Origin: Sphingobacterium sp.
Lineage (GTDB): Bacteria; Bacteroidota; Bacteroidia; Sphingobacteriales; Sphingobacteriaceae
Reading direction: 5' to 3'
Assembly (NCBI GenBank): GCA_031286695.1
Contig: JAITTY010000022.1
Location: 62,001 to 126,000 of the forward strand
Length of the DNA: 64,000 nt
Shown here: positions 34,611 through 43,100 of the stretch, one piece after another
Layout: each line of letters begins with the position of its first letter
How positions within the stretch are numbered: the stretch's first letter is position 1
Notes under the pieces: model-generated
Seen by the model: the letters and a program-made list of their open reading frames with translations, nothing else
The model's database searches: none
Told to the model about the DNA's origin: nothing
Made by a program: the position numbers and the translations under genes

Positions 34611-35753
34611 TTATATATATTGAGTTCCTTTCGGAAACGTTTTGTACTTGTATATTAATGTTAACTGCAAAGATAAATCTAAAAATAATATTTTGGGATT
34701 CGCATTTCTTTCTACAAAATAATGTGTTTCCTCAAATAGATTTATAGTTGCTTCAATTTGTTCAACAGTATAATGTACTGCAAATTTTTGGACAAAGTCC
34801 AATTCTTTGGCAGGTAAGAAGACAAGACTTGAAAGTCCTTCTTTGATCAAGATGATTTGTCGCATCATATTAATCGCATAGAAAAGAAAACTTTTCTGGT
34901 TTTCTCTTCCCATTTTTGAGATTTCCTCTTCTACCAAGGAAATCATATTGGTGCCGGCATCTGAAACGATGAAGCGTAGCCAATTGACCAAAATTCCAAA
35001 ATGATTATTTGTTTGGGATTGGATCTGATTCATTGCTTCCTGCAGATTTCCATCTGCAATAAAAGCAATTTCTGCAGCCTCCTGATCTGAAAGATGATGG
35101 ACGATCTTTAAATATTGTGATACCTCAGTATGATCCAATTTCTTGATTTTGACCAATTGCGTGCGCGAAATAATCGTATTTAATATTTTGTCCTGATTTT
35201 CAGCTACCAGAATAAAGAGTGTTTTTTCTGGAGGTTCTTCGATCAATTTCAGGAGCGCATTACCCTGCGTATCCAAGTATTCTGGCAGCCACATAATTAA
35301 AACCTTGTATTCGGCTTCGAATGACTTAAGGCTTAATTTTTTGATGATGCCGTGAGCTTCTGCAATATTGATATTGACTTGTTTGTTGTCAGCATCCAGT
35401 TGATTGCGCCAATACTCCAATCCCATGTAAGGATTGGAAAGAAAAGATTTTCGCCAGCTTTCAGCATAGTCGGCAGCGGTATCTTCTTTATGTTTGGCTA
35501 TAAAAGGATAGGACATATGAAGATCCGGATGGATCAGTTTGCTATATTTCCGACACGATGAACATTGTCCACAGCTATCTGCAGGTTGCCGGTTTTCGCA
35601 ATTCAAAAATTGTGCGTAAGCATAAGCCAAAGCAAGGCTGCCTGAACCTTCGGGACCTAGGAATAATTGGGCGTGACTCACACGATTTTCCTGAACCGTA
35701 CGAACTAAATGTTCTTTGATGTCTTTATGCCCAATGATCTCTTTAAACTGCAT
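34611..35753 (-). CDS. holB: DNA polymerase III delta-prime subunit
   Basis: HolB is the non-ATPase clamp-loader subunit that helps load the DnaN ring. The 380-residue protein has an RFC box-like start (FKEIIGHKDIKEHL). A P-loop remnant GPEGSGSL lies at residues 33-40, where the lysine is lost, as suits a subunit that does not hydrolyse ATP. A Cys4 zinc module follows (Cys52, 61, 64, 67), then NALLKLIEEPPE and the SRTQ sensor region. It is beside ricT and divergent from dnaN, the ring it helps load. Confidence 0.93.
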   Translation of the reverse strand: MQFKEIIGHKDIKEHLVRTVQENRVSHAQLFLGPEGSGSLALAYAYAQFLNCENRQPADSCGQCSSCRKYSKLIHPDLHMSYPFIAKHKEDTAADYAESWRKSFLSNPYMGLEYWRNQLDADNKQVNINIAEAHGIIKKLSLKSFEAEYKVLIMWLPEYLDTQGNALLKLIEEPPEKTLFILVAENQDKILNTIISRTQLVKIKKLDHTEVSQYLKIVHHLSDQEAAEIAFIADGNLQEAMNQIQSQTNNHFGILVNWLRFIVSDAGTNMISLVEEEISKMGRENQKSFLFYAINMMRQIILIKEGLSSLVFLPAKELDFVQKFAVHYTVEQIEATINLFEETHYFVERNANPKILFLDLSLQLTLIYKYKTFPKGTQYI

Positions 35754-35962
35754 ACACTACTGCTATTATACAAATGTAATAAATATTGTGATTTATCACG
35801 CCGAATTTACTTTCTATACTTTTGGTGCTGTGCTTATTAATTGAAATACAATTGCTTATTTAGGGCTCGGAAATCTCTTTATGTGGAAAGAAAGGCGCCT
35901 ATAAAACTGAAAAATATTGATTAATTTGTGTATTATTGCACATAATAATTAGTATTCAGGAA

Positions 35963-37084
35963 ATGAGATTCATTGTATCAACATCAATTTTATTAAAGCA
36001 GTTACAAGCTATCAATGGCGCATCCAGTACAAGTACTGTTTTGCCAATCTTGGAAAACTTTCTTTTTGAAATAAAAGACAATAACTTGACTATTTCTGCT
36101 ACGGATCTGCAAACAAGTATGGTTACTTCACTACAGATTGAGGCAAAAGAAGAAGGAAGAGTAGCCATGCCTTCGAAGATTTTGATCGAGACATTAAAAA
36201 CTTTACCAGATCAGCCAGTAGCATTTTCAGTAGACATGAATACCTTGGCTATCGAAATCAGCGCAGGTGATGGTAAGTACAAATTGAGCGGAGAAAACGC
36301 TGACGATTTTCCTAAAATTCCTTCGATAGATAATGGTTCTGTTATTCAGATGCCAGCTCCTATTTTATCGGAAGCGATCAGCAAAACAATTTTTGCCGTC
36401 AGTAACGATGAATTGAGACCGGCAATGTCAGGTGTTTTGGTACAGTTAGCCGAAAAGAATGTGACTTTTGTTTCTACGGACGCACATAAGTTGGTACGTT
36501 ACTCAAGAACGGATATCGGTGCTGAAAAACCAGCGTCCCTTATTTTGCCGAAAAAAGCGCTTTCATTGTTAAAATCTTCTTTACCATCAGATGATGTGGC
36601 AGTATCTATTGAATATAATCAGACCAATGCGTTCTTTAGCTTTGGCAATATCAATTTGATCTGTCGTTTGATTGACGAGCGTTATCCAGATTATGCTGCT
36701 GTAATTCCTCAAGTCAATCCAAACAAGTTGACCGTAGACCGCTTATTGTTCTTGAATACATTGAGACGTGTGGTGATCTTTGCCAATAAAACGACACACC
36801 AAGTTCGTCTGAAAATTTCAGGTAGTGAGTTACACATCTCTGCAGAAGATCTGGATTTTTCTAATGAAGCACATGAGCGCTTATCTTGTCAATTTGAAGG
36901 TGACGATATGGAAATTGGTTTTAACGCCAAGTTCTTAGTCGAAATGCTAAATAACCTAGAGAGCGAAGAAGTTGTTTTGGAGATGAGTACACCAAATCGT
37001 GCTGGCTTATTGATCCCAGCAGTATCAGAAGATCATGAAGATATTTTGATGTTGGTGATGCCTGTTATGTTAAACAACGCTTAA
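35963..37084 (+). CDS. dnaN: DNA polymerase III sliding clamp (beta subunit)
   Basis: DnaN is the ring that tethers polymerase III to DNA. The 373-residue protein has three repeats of the clamp fold. RFIVSTSILLKQLQAINGAS opens domain 1; PILENFLFEI and DLQTSMV follow. LIDERYPDYAAVIP lies near residue 240, and the C-terminus ends VMPVMLNN. The ATG at 35963 is chosen over one nine codons upstream because it matches the family start. It is separated from dnaA by 6 kb, unlike the common dnaA-dnaN operon. Confidence 0.97.
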   Translation: MRFIVSTSILLKQLQAINGASSTSTVLPILENFLFEIKDNNLTISATDLQTSMVTSLQIEAKEEGRVAMPSKILIETLKTLPDQPVAFSVDMNTLAIEISAGDGKYKLSGENADDFPKIPSIDNGSVIQMPAPILSEAISKTIFAVSNDELRPAMSGVLVQLAEKNVTFVSTDAHKLVRYSRTDIGAEKPASLILPKKALSLLKSSLPSDDVAVSIEYNQTNAFFSFGNINLICRLIDERYPDYAAVIPQVNPNKLTVDRLLFLNTLRRVVIFANKTTHQVRLKISGSELHISAEDLDFSNEAHERLSCQFEGDDMEIGFNAKFLVEMLNNLESEEVVLEMSTPNRAGLLIPAVSEDHEDILMLVMPVMLNNA

Positions 37085-37097
37085 TATTCTTCTCGGT

Positions 37098-37760
37098 TTG
37101 GAAATAATTACACACCTCATTGACTTTATTCTCCATATTGATAAACATTTGGTTGAAATAGTCAATGATTATCAGACTTGGACATACCTTATTCTGTTTC
37201 TTATTATTTTTGTAGAAACCGGAGTGGTTGTCATGCCTTTTTTACCGGGGGATTCTTTGTTGTTTGCTGCAGGTATGCTAGCGGCACAACCGAATGATCT
37301 CAACGTATGGCTGATGATTTTTGTTTTGTTGGTTGCTGCGGTTTCCGGTGATTCCTTGAATTATTCTATCGGAAAACATTTTGGTATGCGCTTAACAAAA
37401 TTTAAGCTCTTTGGTAAACAGGTTGTCAAAGATGAGCAGATTGCCAAGACGCATTCTTTTTATGAGAAATATGGTAGTAAAACGATCGTTATAGCGCGCT
37501 TTGTACCAATTGTTCGCACTCTGGCACCTTTCGTAGGTGGTATTGGAAAGATGAATTATGGTACTTTCATTACGTATAATGTTGTAGGAGCTGTCTTGTG
37601 GGTGGGTGGTATAACCCTTGCCGGATATTTTTTGGGGAATATTCCAATTATCCGGGATAATTTCTCGAAGGTAGTACTGATCATTATTTTTATATCTGTA
37701 TTGCCGATAGTCATCGAAATCATAAAAGAAAAGATAAAAGCTAAAAAGGGAGTCCAATAG
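37098..37760 (+). CDS. DedA family membrane protein, copy 1 (TTG start)
   Basis: A 220-residue inner-membrane protein of the DedA/SNARE-associated family, related to UndP/UptA flippases and PetA. It has the conserved VVVMPFLPGDSLLFAAGM, a GDSLNYSIGKHFG helix and FYEKYGSKTIVIARFVPIVRTLAPFVGGIGKM, with the essential Arg. The start is TTG at 37098; the next gene begins MET-ITQLINFILHID, aligning residue by residue with this M-EIITHLIDFILHID, which supports it. It lies 13 bases after dnaN. Confidence 0.9.
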   Translation: MEIITHLIDFILHIDKHLVEIVNDYQTWTYLILFLIIFVETGVVVMPFLPGDSLLFAAGMLAAQPNDLNVWLMIFVLLVAAVSGDSLNYSIGKHFGMRLTKFKLFGKQVVKDEQIAKTHSFYEKYGSKTIVIARFVPIVRTLAPFVGGIGKMNYGTFITYNVVGAVLWVGGITLAGYFLGNIPIIRDNFSKVVLIIIFISVLPIVIEIIKEKIKAKKGVQ

Positions 37761-37770
37761 GATTCCCTTT
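37745..37770 (+). terminator. Terminator between the two dedA genes
   Basis: Stem AAAGGGAGTCC / GGATTCCCTTT with one G-T pair and a four-base loop, then a T-run. It overlaps the end of copy 1 and may attenuate copy 2. Confidence 0.75.
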
Positions 37771-37785
37771 TTTTATAGATCAAGA

Positions 37786-38433
37786 ATGGAAACGATAACA
37801 CAACTCATTAATTTTATATTACATATTGATGAGAACCTTTTGCAGCTGATCAATAGTTATGCGAACTGGACTTATTTGATTTTGTTTTTGGTCATCTTTG
37901 CTGAAACAGGATTTGTTGTCACACCATTTCTTCCCGGAGATTCTGTTTTATTTGCTCTGGGAGCAATAATTGCCCGACCAGACTGCCAGCTCTCTTTGCC
38001 ACTGTTTATTGTTATTTTAATCTTAGCTGCTATTTCTGGCGATTTCGTGAATTATGAAATTGGTAAATATGTTGGAATAAGAGTTTTTAGACCAGGATCA
38101 AGGGTATTTAAACCTTCTTATCTGCAAAAAACACAAGATTTTTATGCCAAACACGGAACCAAGACCATCGTTTATGCTCGATTTGTGCCTATTGTTAGGA
38201 CTTTTGCCCCATTTGTAGCAGGTATTGGTAAAATGCCCTATACCGTCTTTGGAAAATACAATATAGTGGGGGGGATGTTATGGGTTTCTTTATTTATCCT
38301 AACAGGCTATTACTTTGGACAGCTGCCATTTTTTAAACATAATTTCTCCTTGGTTATCTTAGCCGTTATTTTTATTAGCTTAATACCCATGCTTATACAG
38401 TTTTTATCTGCTAAACAGTCAAAAAAAGATTAA
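37786..38433 (+). CDS. DedA family membrane protein, copy 2
   Basis: A 215-residue paralogue of the preceding gene, colinear over its whole length. FVVTPFLPGDSVLFALGA, SGDFVNYEIGKYVGIR and FYAKHGTKTIVYARFVPIVRTFAPFVAGIGKM carry the same motifs, including the conserved acidic residue and Arg. About five membrane segments are seen. Its start is ATG. Members transport lipid carriers such as undecaprenyl phosphate or other phospholipids, but the substrate of each copy is not known. Likely a tandem duplication. Confidence 0.9.
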   Translation: METITQLINFILHIDENLLQLINSYANWTYLILFLVIFAETGFVVTPFLPGDSVLFALGAIIARPDCQLSLPLFIVILILAAISGDFVNYEIGKYVGIRVFRPGSRVFKPSYLQKTQDFYAKHGTKTIVYARFVPIVRTFAPFVAGIGKMPYTVFGKYNIVGGMLWVSLFILTGYYFGQLPFFKHNFSLVILAVIFISLIPMLIQFLSAKQSKKD

Positions 38434-38713
38434 ACGTTGCATACTAAATATCGTCTTTTAAGGTTAAAGGGTAAGTACGAATTATTCTTACTTGAGAAGC
38501 ACTAACGTTGATGAATGAGCGATTGTTCTAAAAAATTATCAAGTAAACGAAGCGAATAAAATTGCCAGGAAATTCGGATCTACCATTGCAAGAGCACTTG
38601 TTTCTGTATGAAATATCCATGTTTGGTATCTAAATATACTGACGAGAATCACTTGGATATTGCTTTAAATAGGAGTGTCGTGCATTAGGAGCTTATGAAA
38701 TAACTATTTAGGT

Positions 38714-39289
38714 ATGAATTATTTGGTTTTAGCATTTACCTTGTTTTTTACGCAGTTTGCTTTAGCACAGCGTGTTGTTGTTGATCATCATCAAGCCAAA
38801 GAGGCTTATGAATTATTGAATAAAATTCGCACAAGTCCAGAAAAGTATAAGAAAGAACTCAAACTTTTTAATCTTCAGAAGATTAAACGGACAAAACTCC
38901 ATTGGAACAATCAGCTGGCTGAGGTTGCTGTTTACCGCGCGAAAGACATGGCTAAACGCTCTTATTTTGACCATGTTTCTCCCGAAGGATATGGGCCTAA
39001 CTATTTCATTGAAGAGGCCGGTTATCAGCTTAATCCTGAATGGCTGAAAAAACGAAATTCTAACAATTTTGAATCCATTGCTGCCAATCGAGCCAGTGCT
39101 ACAGAGGCCATTAAAGCCCTTATTATCGGAAAGGAGGCACCTGGATACCATCATCGTACGCATTTATTGGGTATGGATCAGTGGAATGCTTCCTTGTATG
39201 ATATCGGAATTGGCTATGTGGAATGTAAAGGTGCGAGGCCTTATGAAAGTTATCTTGTTGTTATCATCGCCAAGCACGACTGGAACTAA
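38714..39289 (+). CDS. Secreted CAP-domain (SCP/PR1) protein
   Basis: A 191-residue protein with a signal peptide (MNYLVLAFTLFFTQFALAQ). The rest is a CAP domain: LHWNNQLAEVAVYRAKDMAKRS, then YFDHVSPEGYGPNYFIEEAG with the putative metal His, an EAIKAL helix, HHRTHLLGMDQWNASLYDIGIGYV and VVIIAKHDWN. Bacterial CAP proteins are little studied; some bind lipids or are stress-related. It stands alone. About 280 bases without a clear gene precede it. Confidence 0.9.
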   Translation: MNYLVLAFTLFFTQFALAQRVVVDHHQAKEAYELLNKIRTSPEKYKKELKLFNLQKIKRTKLHWNNQLAEVAVYRAKDMAKRSYFDHVSPEGYGPNYFIEEAGYQLNPEWLKKRNSNNFESIAANRASATEAIKALIIGKEAPGYHHRTHLLGMDQWNASLYDIGIGYVECKGARPYESYLVVIIAKHDWN

Positions 39290-39357
39290 AAGGAAGTTAA
39301 TTTGAGGAGTATCAGCAATTAATCAATGCAGAGTATTCAATTTTTACTGAAAAGTCA

Positions 39358-39365
39358 TACCTTTG
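39358..39365 (+). promoter_or_regulatory. -7 box directly upstream of yicC
   Basis: TACCTTTG is an exact TAnnTTTG match and is followed by CA, as is common in Sphingobacteria-like promoters. Its last base is only four bases before the ATG at 39369, so the transcript would start at or beside the start codon (leaderless). Confidence 0.5.
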
Positions 39366-39368
39366 CAT

Positions 39369-40244
39369 ATGATAAAATCCATGACAGGATATGGCACGGC
39401 TTCCGCTGATAACGGTAAAGTTAAATATAGTGTCGAAATAAAGTCCTTAAATTCAAAATTCCTTGAATTAAATCTCCGTTTGCCCAAAGTTGTTTCGGAC
39501 AAAGAATTAACCCTGCGGACTGAAAGCAGCAAACTTATTGAGCGTGGTAAAGTTAACATGAATGTAACTGTCGAATACACGGATCAAACAGCAAAAGCGT
39601 CTTCCATCAATTCCGATTTACTTAAAAAATATTACAGTCAATTGCAGCAGATTGCATCCGAGCTCAACGACACAAATGTCAACTTGTTTGAGCTTGCATT
39701 AAATATGCCTGAGGTAATCACCAATAATGATGATTCGGTTGATGACGAAGAATCTAAAGTATTAATGGATGCTTTTTATGATGCGGTCAAACGTTTTAAT
39801 ACATTTCGTGAAGATGAAGGCAATGTACTTGCAGAAGACTTAAAGAAGAGAGCCGAGCTGATATTGACCTATCTTGGACAAGTGGAAGATCTAGAGGTAG
39901 AACGTATTCCATTGATCAGACAGCGTATCGAGCAATTTTTAAATGATACGGTGGGTAAGGAGAATGTAGATCAAAATCGATTTGAACAAGAACTCGTTTA
40001 TTACATTGATAAATTGGATGTGACTGAAGAAAAAGTCCGATTGCGTTCCCACTGTAATTACTTTTTAAAAGCATTTGAATCTGCGGATTCAAACGGAAAA
40101 AAATTGGGTTTTATTTCACAGGAAATGGGAAGGGAGATCAATACCCTAGGCTCTAAAGCCAATCATGCGGGCATTCAACAGATTGTGGTCCGAATGAAAG
40201 AAGAATTAGAAAAAATAAAAGAGCAATTGCTCAACGTATTATAA
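39369..40244 (+). CDS. yicC: YicC/YloC family endoribonuclease
   Basis: A 291-residue YicC-type protein. It begins with IKSMTGYGTA and then KVKYSVEIKSLNSKFLELNLRLP, and the C-terminus has EKVRLRSHCNYF, GKKLGFISQEMGREINTLGSKAN and IVRMKEELEKIKEQLLNV, all diagnostic. YicC proteins are metal-dependent endoribonucleases that open into a hexamer, as shown for B. subtilis and E. coli homologues. The ATG at 39369 fits the family start. gmk follows three bases later, the common yicC-gmk pair. Confidence 0.93.
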   Translation: MIKSMTGYGTASADNGKVKYSVEIKSLNSKFLELNLRLPKVVSDKELTLRTESSKLIERGKVNMNVTVEYTDQTAKASSINSDLLKKYYSQLQQIASELNDTNVNLFELALNMPEVITNNDDSVDDEESKVLMDAFYDAVKRFNTFREDEGNVLAEDLKKRAELILTYLGQVEDLEVERIPLIRQRIEQFLNDTVGKENVDQNRFEQELVYYIDKLDVTEEKVRLRSHCNYFLKAFESADSNGKKLGFISQEMGREINTLGSKANHAGIQQIVVRMKEELEKIKEQLLNVL

Positions 40245-40246
40245 GA

Positions 40247-40816
40247 ATGAGCGGTAAATTAATTATATTCTCGGCACCATCGGGAGCGGGAAAAACAACA
40301 ATCGTAAGGGATCTTTTAAGTAAACATGGCGATAAAATAGAGTTTTCCATTTCAGCGAGTACACGCGATCCCAGAGGACAGGAAGTGAATGGAAAAGACT
40401 ACTACTTTATGTCGAAAGAAGAGTTTTTACATAAGGTAGCCAAACAAGAGTTTATCGAGTTCGAAGAAGTTTATTCAGGTACATTTTATGGGACGCTGCG
40501 TTCTGAAATTGAACGTATTTGGAAAGAAGGTAAACATGTTATTTTTGATATCGATGTTGTCGGTGGATTACGTTTGAAATCTAAATTTCCAGAACAGGCA
40601 ATCTCGATATTCGTTCAGCCGCCTTCTTTGGAGGTTCTTAAGGAACGATTAACAGGACGTGGAACGGACTCCGAGGAAAAACTACAGGAGCGGTTTGCTA
40701 AGGCTGAATTGGAACTTACGTATGCCAATAAGTTTGATGTTATATTGAAGAATTTTGATTTAGCTACCGCATGTGCCGATGCGGAAGAAATCGTCATGGG
40801 ATTTATCAATAAATAG
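40247..40816 (+). CDS. gmk: Guanylate kinase
   Basis: Gmk phosphorylates GMP or dGMP to the diphosphate with ATP. The 189-residue protein has the P-loop SAPSGAGKTTI at residues 9-19 and the GMP-binding SISASTRDPRGQEVNGKDYYF. FIEFEEVYSGTFYGT and the VIFDIDVVGGLRLK segment follow; the latter corresponds to the usual DID-QGA element, with VGG in place of QGA. The lid region RLTGRGTDSEEKLQERF is intact. It lies between yicC and nadD with gaps of only a few bases, a conserved Bacteroidota unit. Confidence 0.96.
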   Translation: MSGKLIIFSAPSGAGKTTIVRDLLSKHGDKIEFSISASTRDPRGQEVNGKDYYFMSKEEFLHKVAKQEFIEFEEVYSGTFYGTLRSEIERIWKEGKHVIFDIDVVGGLRLKSKFPEQAISIFVQPPSLEVLKERLTGRGTDSEEKLQERFAKAELELTYANKFDVILKNFDLATACADAEEIVMGFINK

Positions 40817-40820
40817 GTTC

Positions 40821-41396
40821 ATGCGTAAGATTGGTTTATTTTTTGGCTCTTTTAATCCGGTGCATATTGGGCATCTGATCATTGCTAATTATATGGCCAG
40901 CTTTACTGGACTGGATGAAGTTTGGTTTGTGGTTTCTCCACAGAATCCGTTTAAAAAGAAATCTACACTGGCAGATCCCTATGACCGTTTGGAAATGTTG
41001 AATCTAGCATTGGAAGATTGTGAACATTTGCGGGTCAGTGATATTGAATTCCACTTGCCTATACCATCGTATACCATCGATACCTTGACTCATCTAAAGG
41101 AGAAATACCCTAATCGTGAATTTGTGCTTCTAATGGGGCAAGACAATTTGGAATCGCTGGAAAAATGGAAGAATGCTGATATTATTTTACGTGATTACCA
41201 AATTTATGTTTATCCGCGGCCGGGATACGAAAATGAAAAATTTAAAGATCATCCTTCAATTATCATGACAGATACACCTTTGATGGAATTATCTTCTACT
41301 TTTCTGCGGAAGGCAATTAAGGAAAATAAAAATATTCAGTTTTTTACACCGCAAAAGGTAATTGATTTTATCGATAAAAAAGGTCTTTATTCCTAA
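40821..41396 (+). CDS. nadD: Nicotinate-nucleotide adenylyltransferase
   Basis: NadD adenylates nicotinate mononucleotide in NAD synthesis. From the ATG at 40821 the 191-residue protein starts KIGLFFGSFNPVHIGHL, with the nucleotidyltransferase HIGH motif at residues 15-18. The C-terminal LSSTFLRKAI is the expected ISSTxIR-like motif. An upstream in-frame ATG overlapping gmk is rejected because it adds 16 non-family residues. With nadA and nadB at 17.9-23.6 kb it shows the organism makes NAD de novo. Confidence 0.95.
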   Translation: MRKIGLFFGSFNPVHIGHLIIANYMASFTGLDEVWFVVSPQNPFKKKSTLADPYDRLEMLNLALEDCEHLRVSDIEFHLPIPSYTIDTLTHLKEKYPNREFVLLMGQDNLESLEKWKNADIILRDYQIYVYPRPGYENEKFKDHPSIIMTDTPLMELSSTFLRKAIKENKNIQFFTPQKVIDFIDKKGLYS

Positions 41397-41420
41397 TTTA
41401 AGTAACAATACACAAAACAA

Positions 41421-41451
41421 AAATCCCTAGACTGAATAAATCTGGGGATTT
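41421..41451 (+). terminator. nadD terminator
   Basis: Stem AAATCCCTAGA / TCTGGGGATTT with one T-G pair and a nine-base loop, then TTGTTTT. It probably ends the yicC-gmk-nadD unit. Confidence 0.8.
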
Positions 41452-41581
41452 TTGTTTTGTATGAGATAGTCAGTAAAAGGCTAATTTGCTTAGATAGTGC
41501 CGAAAAGATTTTAGAAAATAAAGAGGAATAATTTTTGTAGGCATAATTTCTTTATTTTTAAAATTAATTAAATCATACGAT

Positions 41582-42337
41582 ATGAAAAGGATAGTTTTAT
41601 TTATTATCTCTTTAGCTTGTTTTGGGAATGTTTTCGGACAAACAGATCAGACCGATGAAAATAATCTCTTCATGGATCCTGCTGCTATCGAAATGCGAAG
41701 CAAAATGACCATACCTCCTTATGGCTTGGACAAGGTAAAAGCACTAATTGCAAAAATAATCCCTGAAGAAGATAAAGAAATGACGGATGCAGGAACAAAT
41801 GCGATTTCGGCTGTTGATTTTAAAAAGCTATCTCTACGTGAAAAATTTACCTATACCATGATTCACGCGGAGTTATATGCACAGAACTGTGCTATACCTG
41901 AGTACCAAACACAGATAGACAAAAAGATCTTTGGGACATTATTAGACGGTTTCAATGAATCTTCCTGGTCACAGAGACAGACCGATTTTCTGCAGGAAAA
42001 TAGAGATTCTATTCTGAAACTTATTCAAGAATCTGTCGCGAGAAGCAAACGTATGGGGGTAAACTATAAGCATGCCCTAGTGGAATTAAACGCTTGGCAA
42101 ATGATTCCTTTTATCATTGACTATGGTAAGAGAACACCGAAAGACAAGGATGCATTGACCCTGTTGCTGTTGCTTATGAAACGTGGTGAATATAATGAAT
42201 TTATTAAATCTGCTTCGTTTAAAAAGTTGTATGGAGAACAAAGTAATTATTATTCTTATTTAAATTACAACAAAGAAAATGAAGCTTTGATCTTTAGTAG
42301 GGCGCTAAATTATTACAATGAGAAAAAAAGCAAGTAG
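41582..42337 (+). CDS. Unknown secreted protein, paralogue A
   Basis: A 251-residue protein that I do not recognise. A signal peptide (MKRIVLFIISLACFGNVFGQ) exports it. The rest is mostly helical, with FTYTMIHAELYAQNCAIPEY near the middle, an SSWSQRQTDF motif, GVNYKHALVELNAWQMIPFI and a DKDALTLLLLLMKRG helix. All of these recur in paralogue B, which overlaps it by 20 bases. It has no membrane segment after the signal. Its operon partners are paralogue B and a formylglycine-generating-enzyme-like protein, which suggests a shared envelope function, but none can be named. Confidence 0.75.
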   Translation: MKRIVLFIISLACFGNVFGQTDQTDENNLFMDPAAIEMRSKMTIPPYGLDKVKALIAKIIPEEDKEMTDAGTNAISAVDFKKLSLREKFTYTMIHAELYAQNCAIPEYQTQIDKKIFGTLLDGFNESSWSQRQTDFLQENRDSILKLIQESVARSKRMGVNYKHALVELNAWQMIPFIIDYGKRTPKDKDALTLLLLLMKRGEYNEFIKSASFKKLYGEQSNYYSYLNYNKENEALIFSRALNYYNEKKSK

Positions 42338-43100
42338 AATATTTGGGCTTTTGATCCTCTTTTTGGGAGGATTGTGTTTTAACTTCGTTAAGGCACAGGA
42401 ATACAAAGATGTTGCCTGGAGTGATCCCCGTCCTCAGGATTCCTCGTATTATGCCTTTCGTGAAAAAAATAGTATTCCTCCTTTTAATAGAAAAAAGGTT
42501 CAAAATCTAATAGATAAACGTTTAAGTACTCTTCCTGATGAAGCATTGACTGACTATGATGCCGGAATATCTATCCGTGATTTTAATACCTTAAGTTTTG
42601 AGGAGAAATTCACATACACGATGATTTATCCAGAGATATTTAGTCAAGCTTGTGCGGAACGCATGTTTTTATATGACCCTCAGAATAAAATATTCGGCCA
42701 GTTGCTTTTCGTTTATGGAGGTGTTTTTTGGAGTGATCGGCAGATCTCTTTTATGAAAAAGAATAAAGAAAGGGTGTTAGGATTAATACAGAATCTAGCT
42801 GTAAAGAACCATGAGATGGGTTTAAATTACAAGTCGGCAATTTTGGAGATAGATGCCTGGGAAAGCATTCCCTTTTTGATTGACTTTTACCGGTCAAACC
42901 CAAGGGACAAAGATATATTAACAACACTTTTGCTGCTCTTAAAAAAAGCGAAAATTTCTGATTTCGAACGATCGAAAATATACAGCAAACTATATGGTTC
43001 GGATGTGAGCTATGACAGCTGGATAAACTTTTCTGAGGCAAATGAGCGGTATATTCTTGAAACCGCGGCAGCATATTATAAGATACAGCAAGGAAAATGA
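42318..43100 (+). CDS. Unknown secreted protein, paralogue B
   Basis: A 260-residue paralogue of the upstream protein. A signal segment (GLLILFLGGLCFNFVKAQ) precedes the shared blocks: NSIPPFNRKKVQNLID, FTYTMIYPEIFSQACA, FWSDRQISFMKKNKERVLG, GLNYKSAILEIDAWESIPFL and DKDILTTLLLLLKKA. The single Cys in the FTYTMI block is conserved between the two. The 5' end lies inside the end of paralogue A, and its stop overlaps the next start (four bases), so all three genes are coupled. I know of no assigned function. Confidence 0.75.
   Translation: MRKKASRIFGLLILFLGGLCFNFVKAQEYKDVAWSDPRPQDSSYYAFREKNSIPPFNRKKVQNLIDKRLSTLPDEALTDYDAGISIRDFNTLSFEEKFTYTMIYPEIFSQACAERMFLYDPQNKIFGQLLFVYGGVFWSDRQISFMKKNKERVLGLIQNLAVKNHEMGLNYKSAILEIDAWESIPFLIDFYRSNPRDKDILTTLLLLLKKAKISDFERSKIYSKLYGSDVSYDSWINFSEANERYILETAAAYYKIQQGK

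Noticed and set aside
38434..38713. Possible gene remnant (KNYQVNEANKIARKFGSTIA and on, plus strand, about 38533-38610)
   Set aside because: About 27 codons, no start, no recognisable family. Could be chance in AT-rich DNA.
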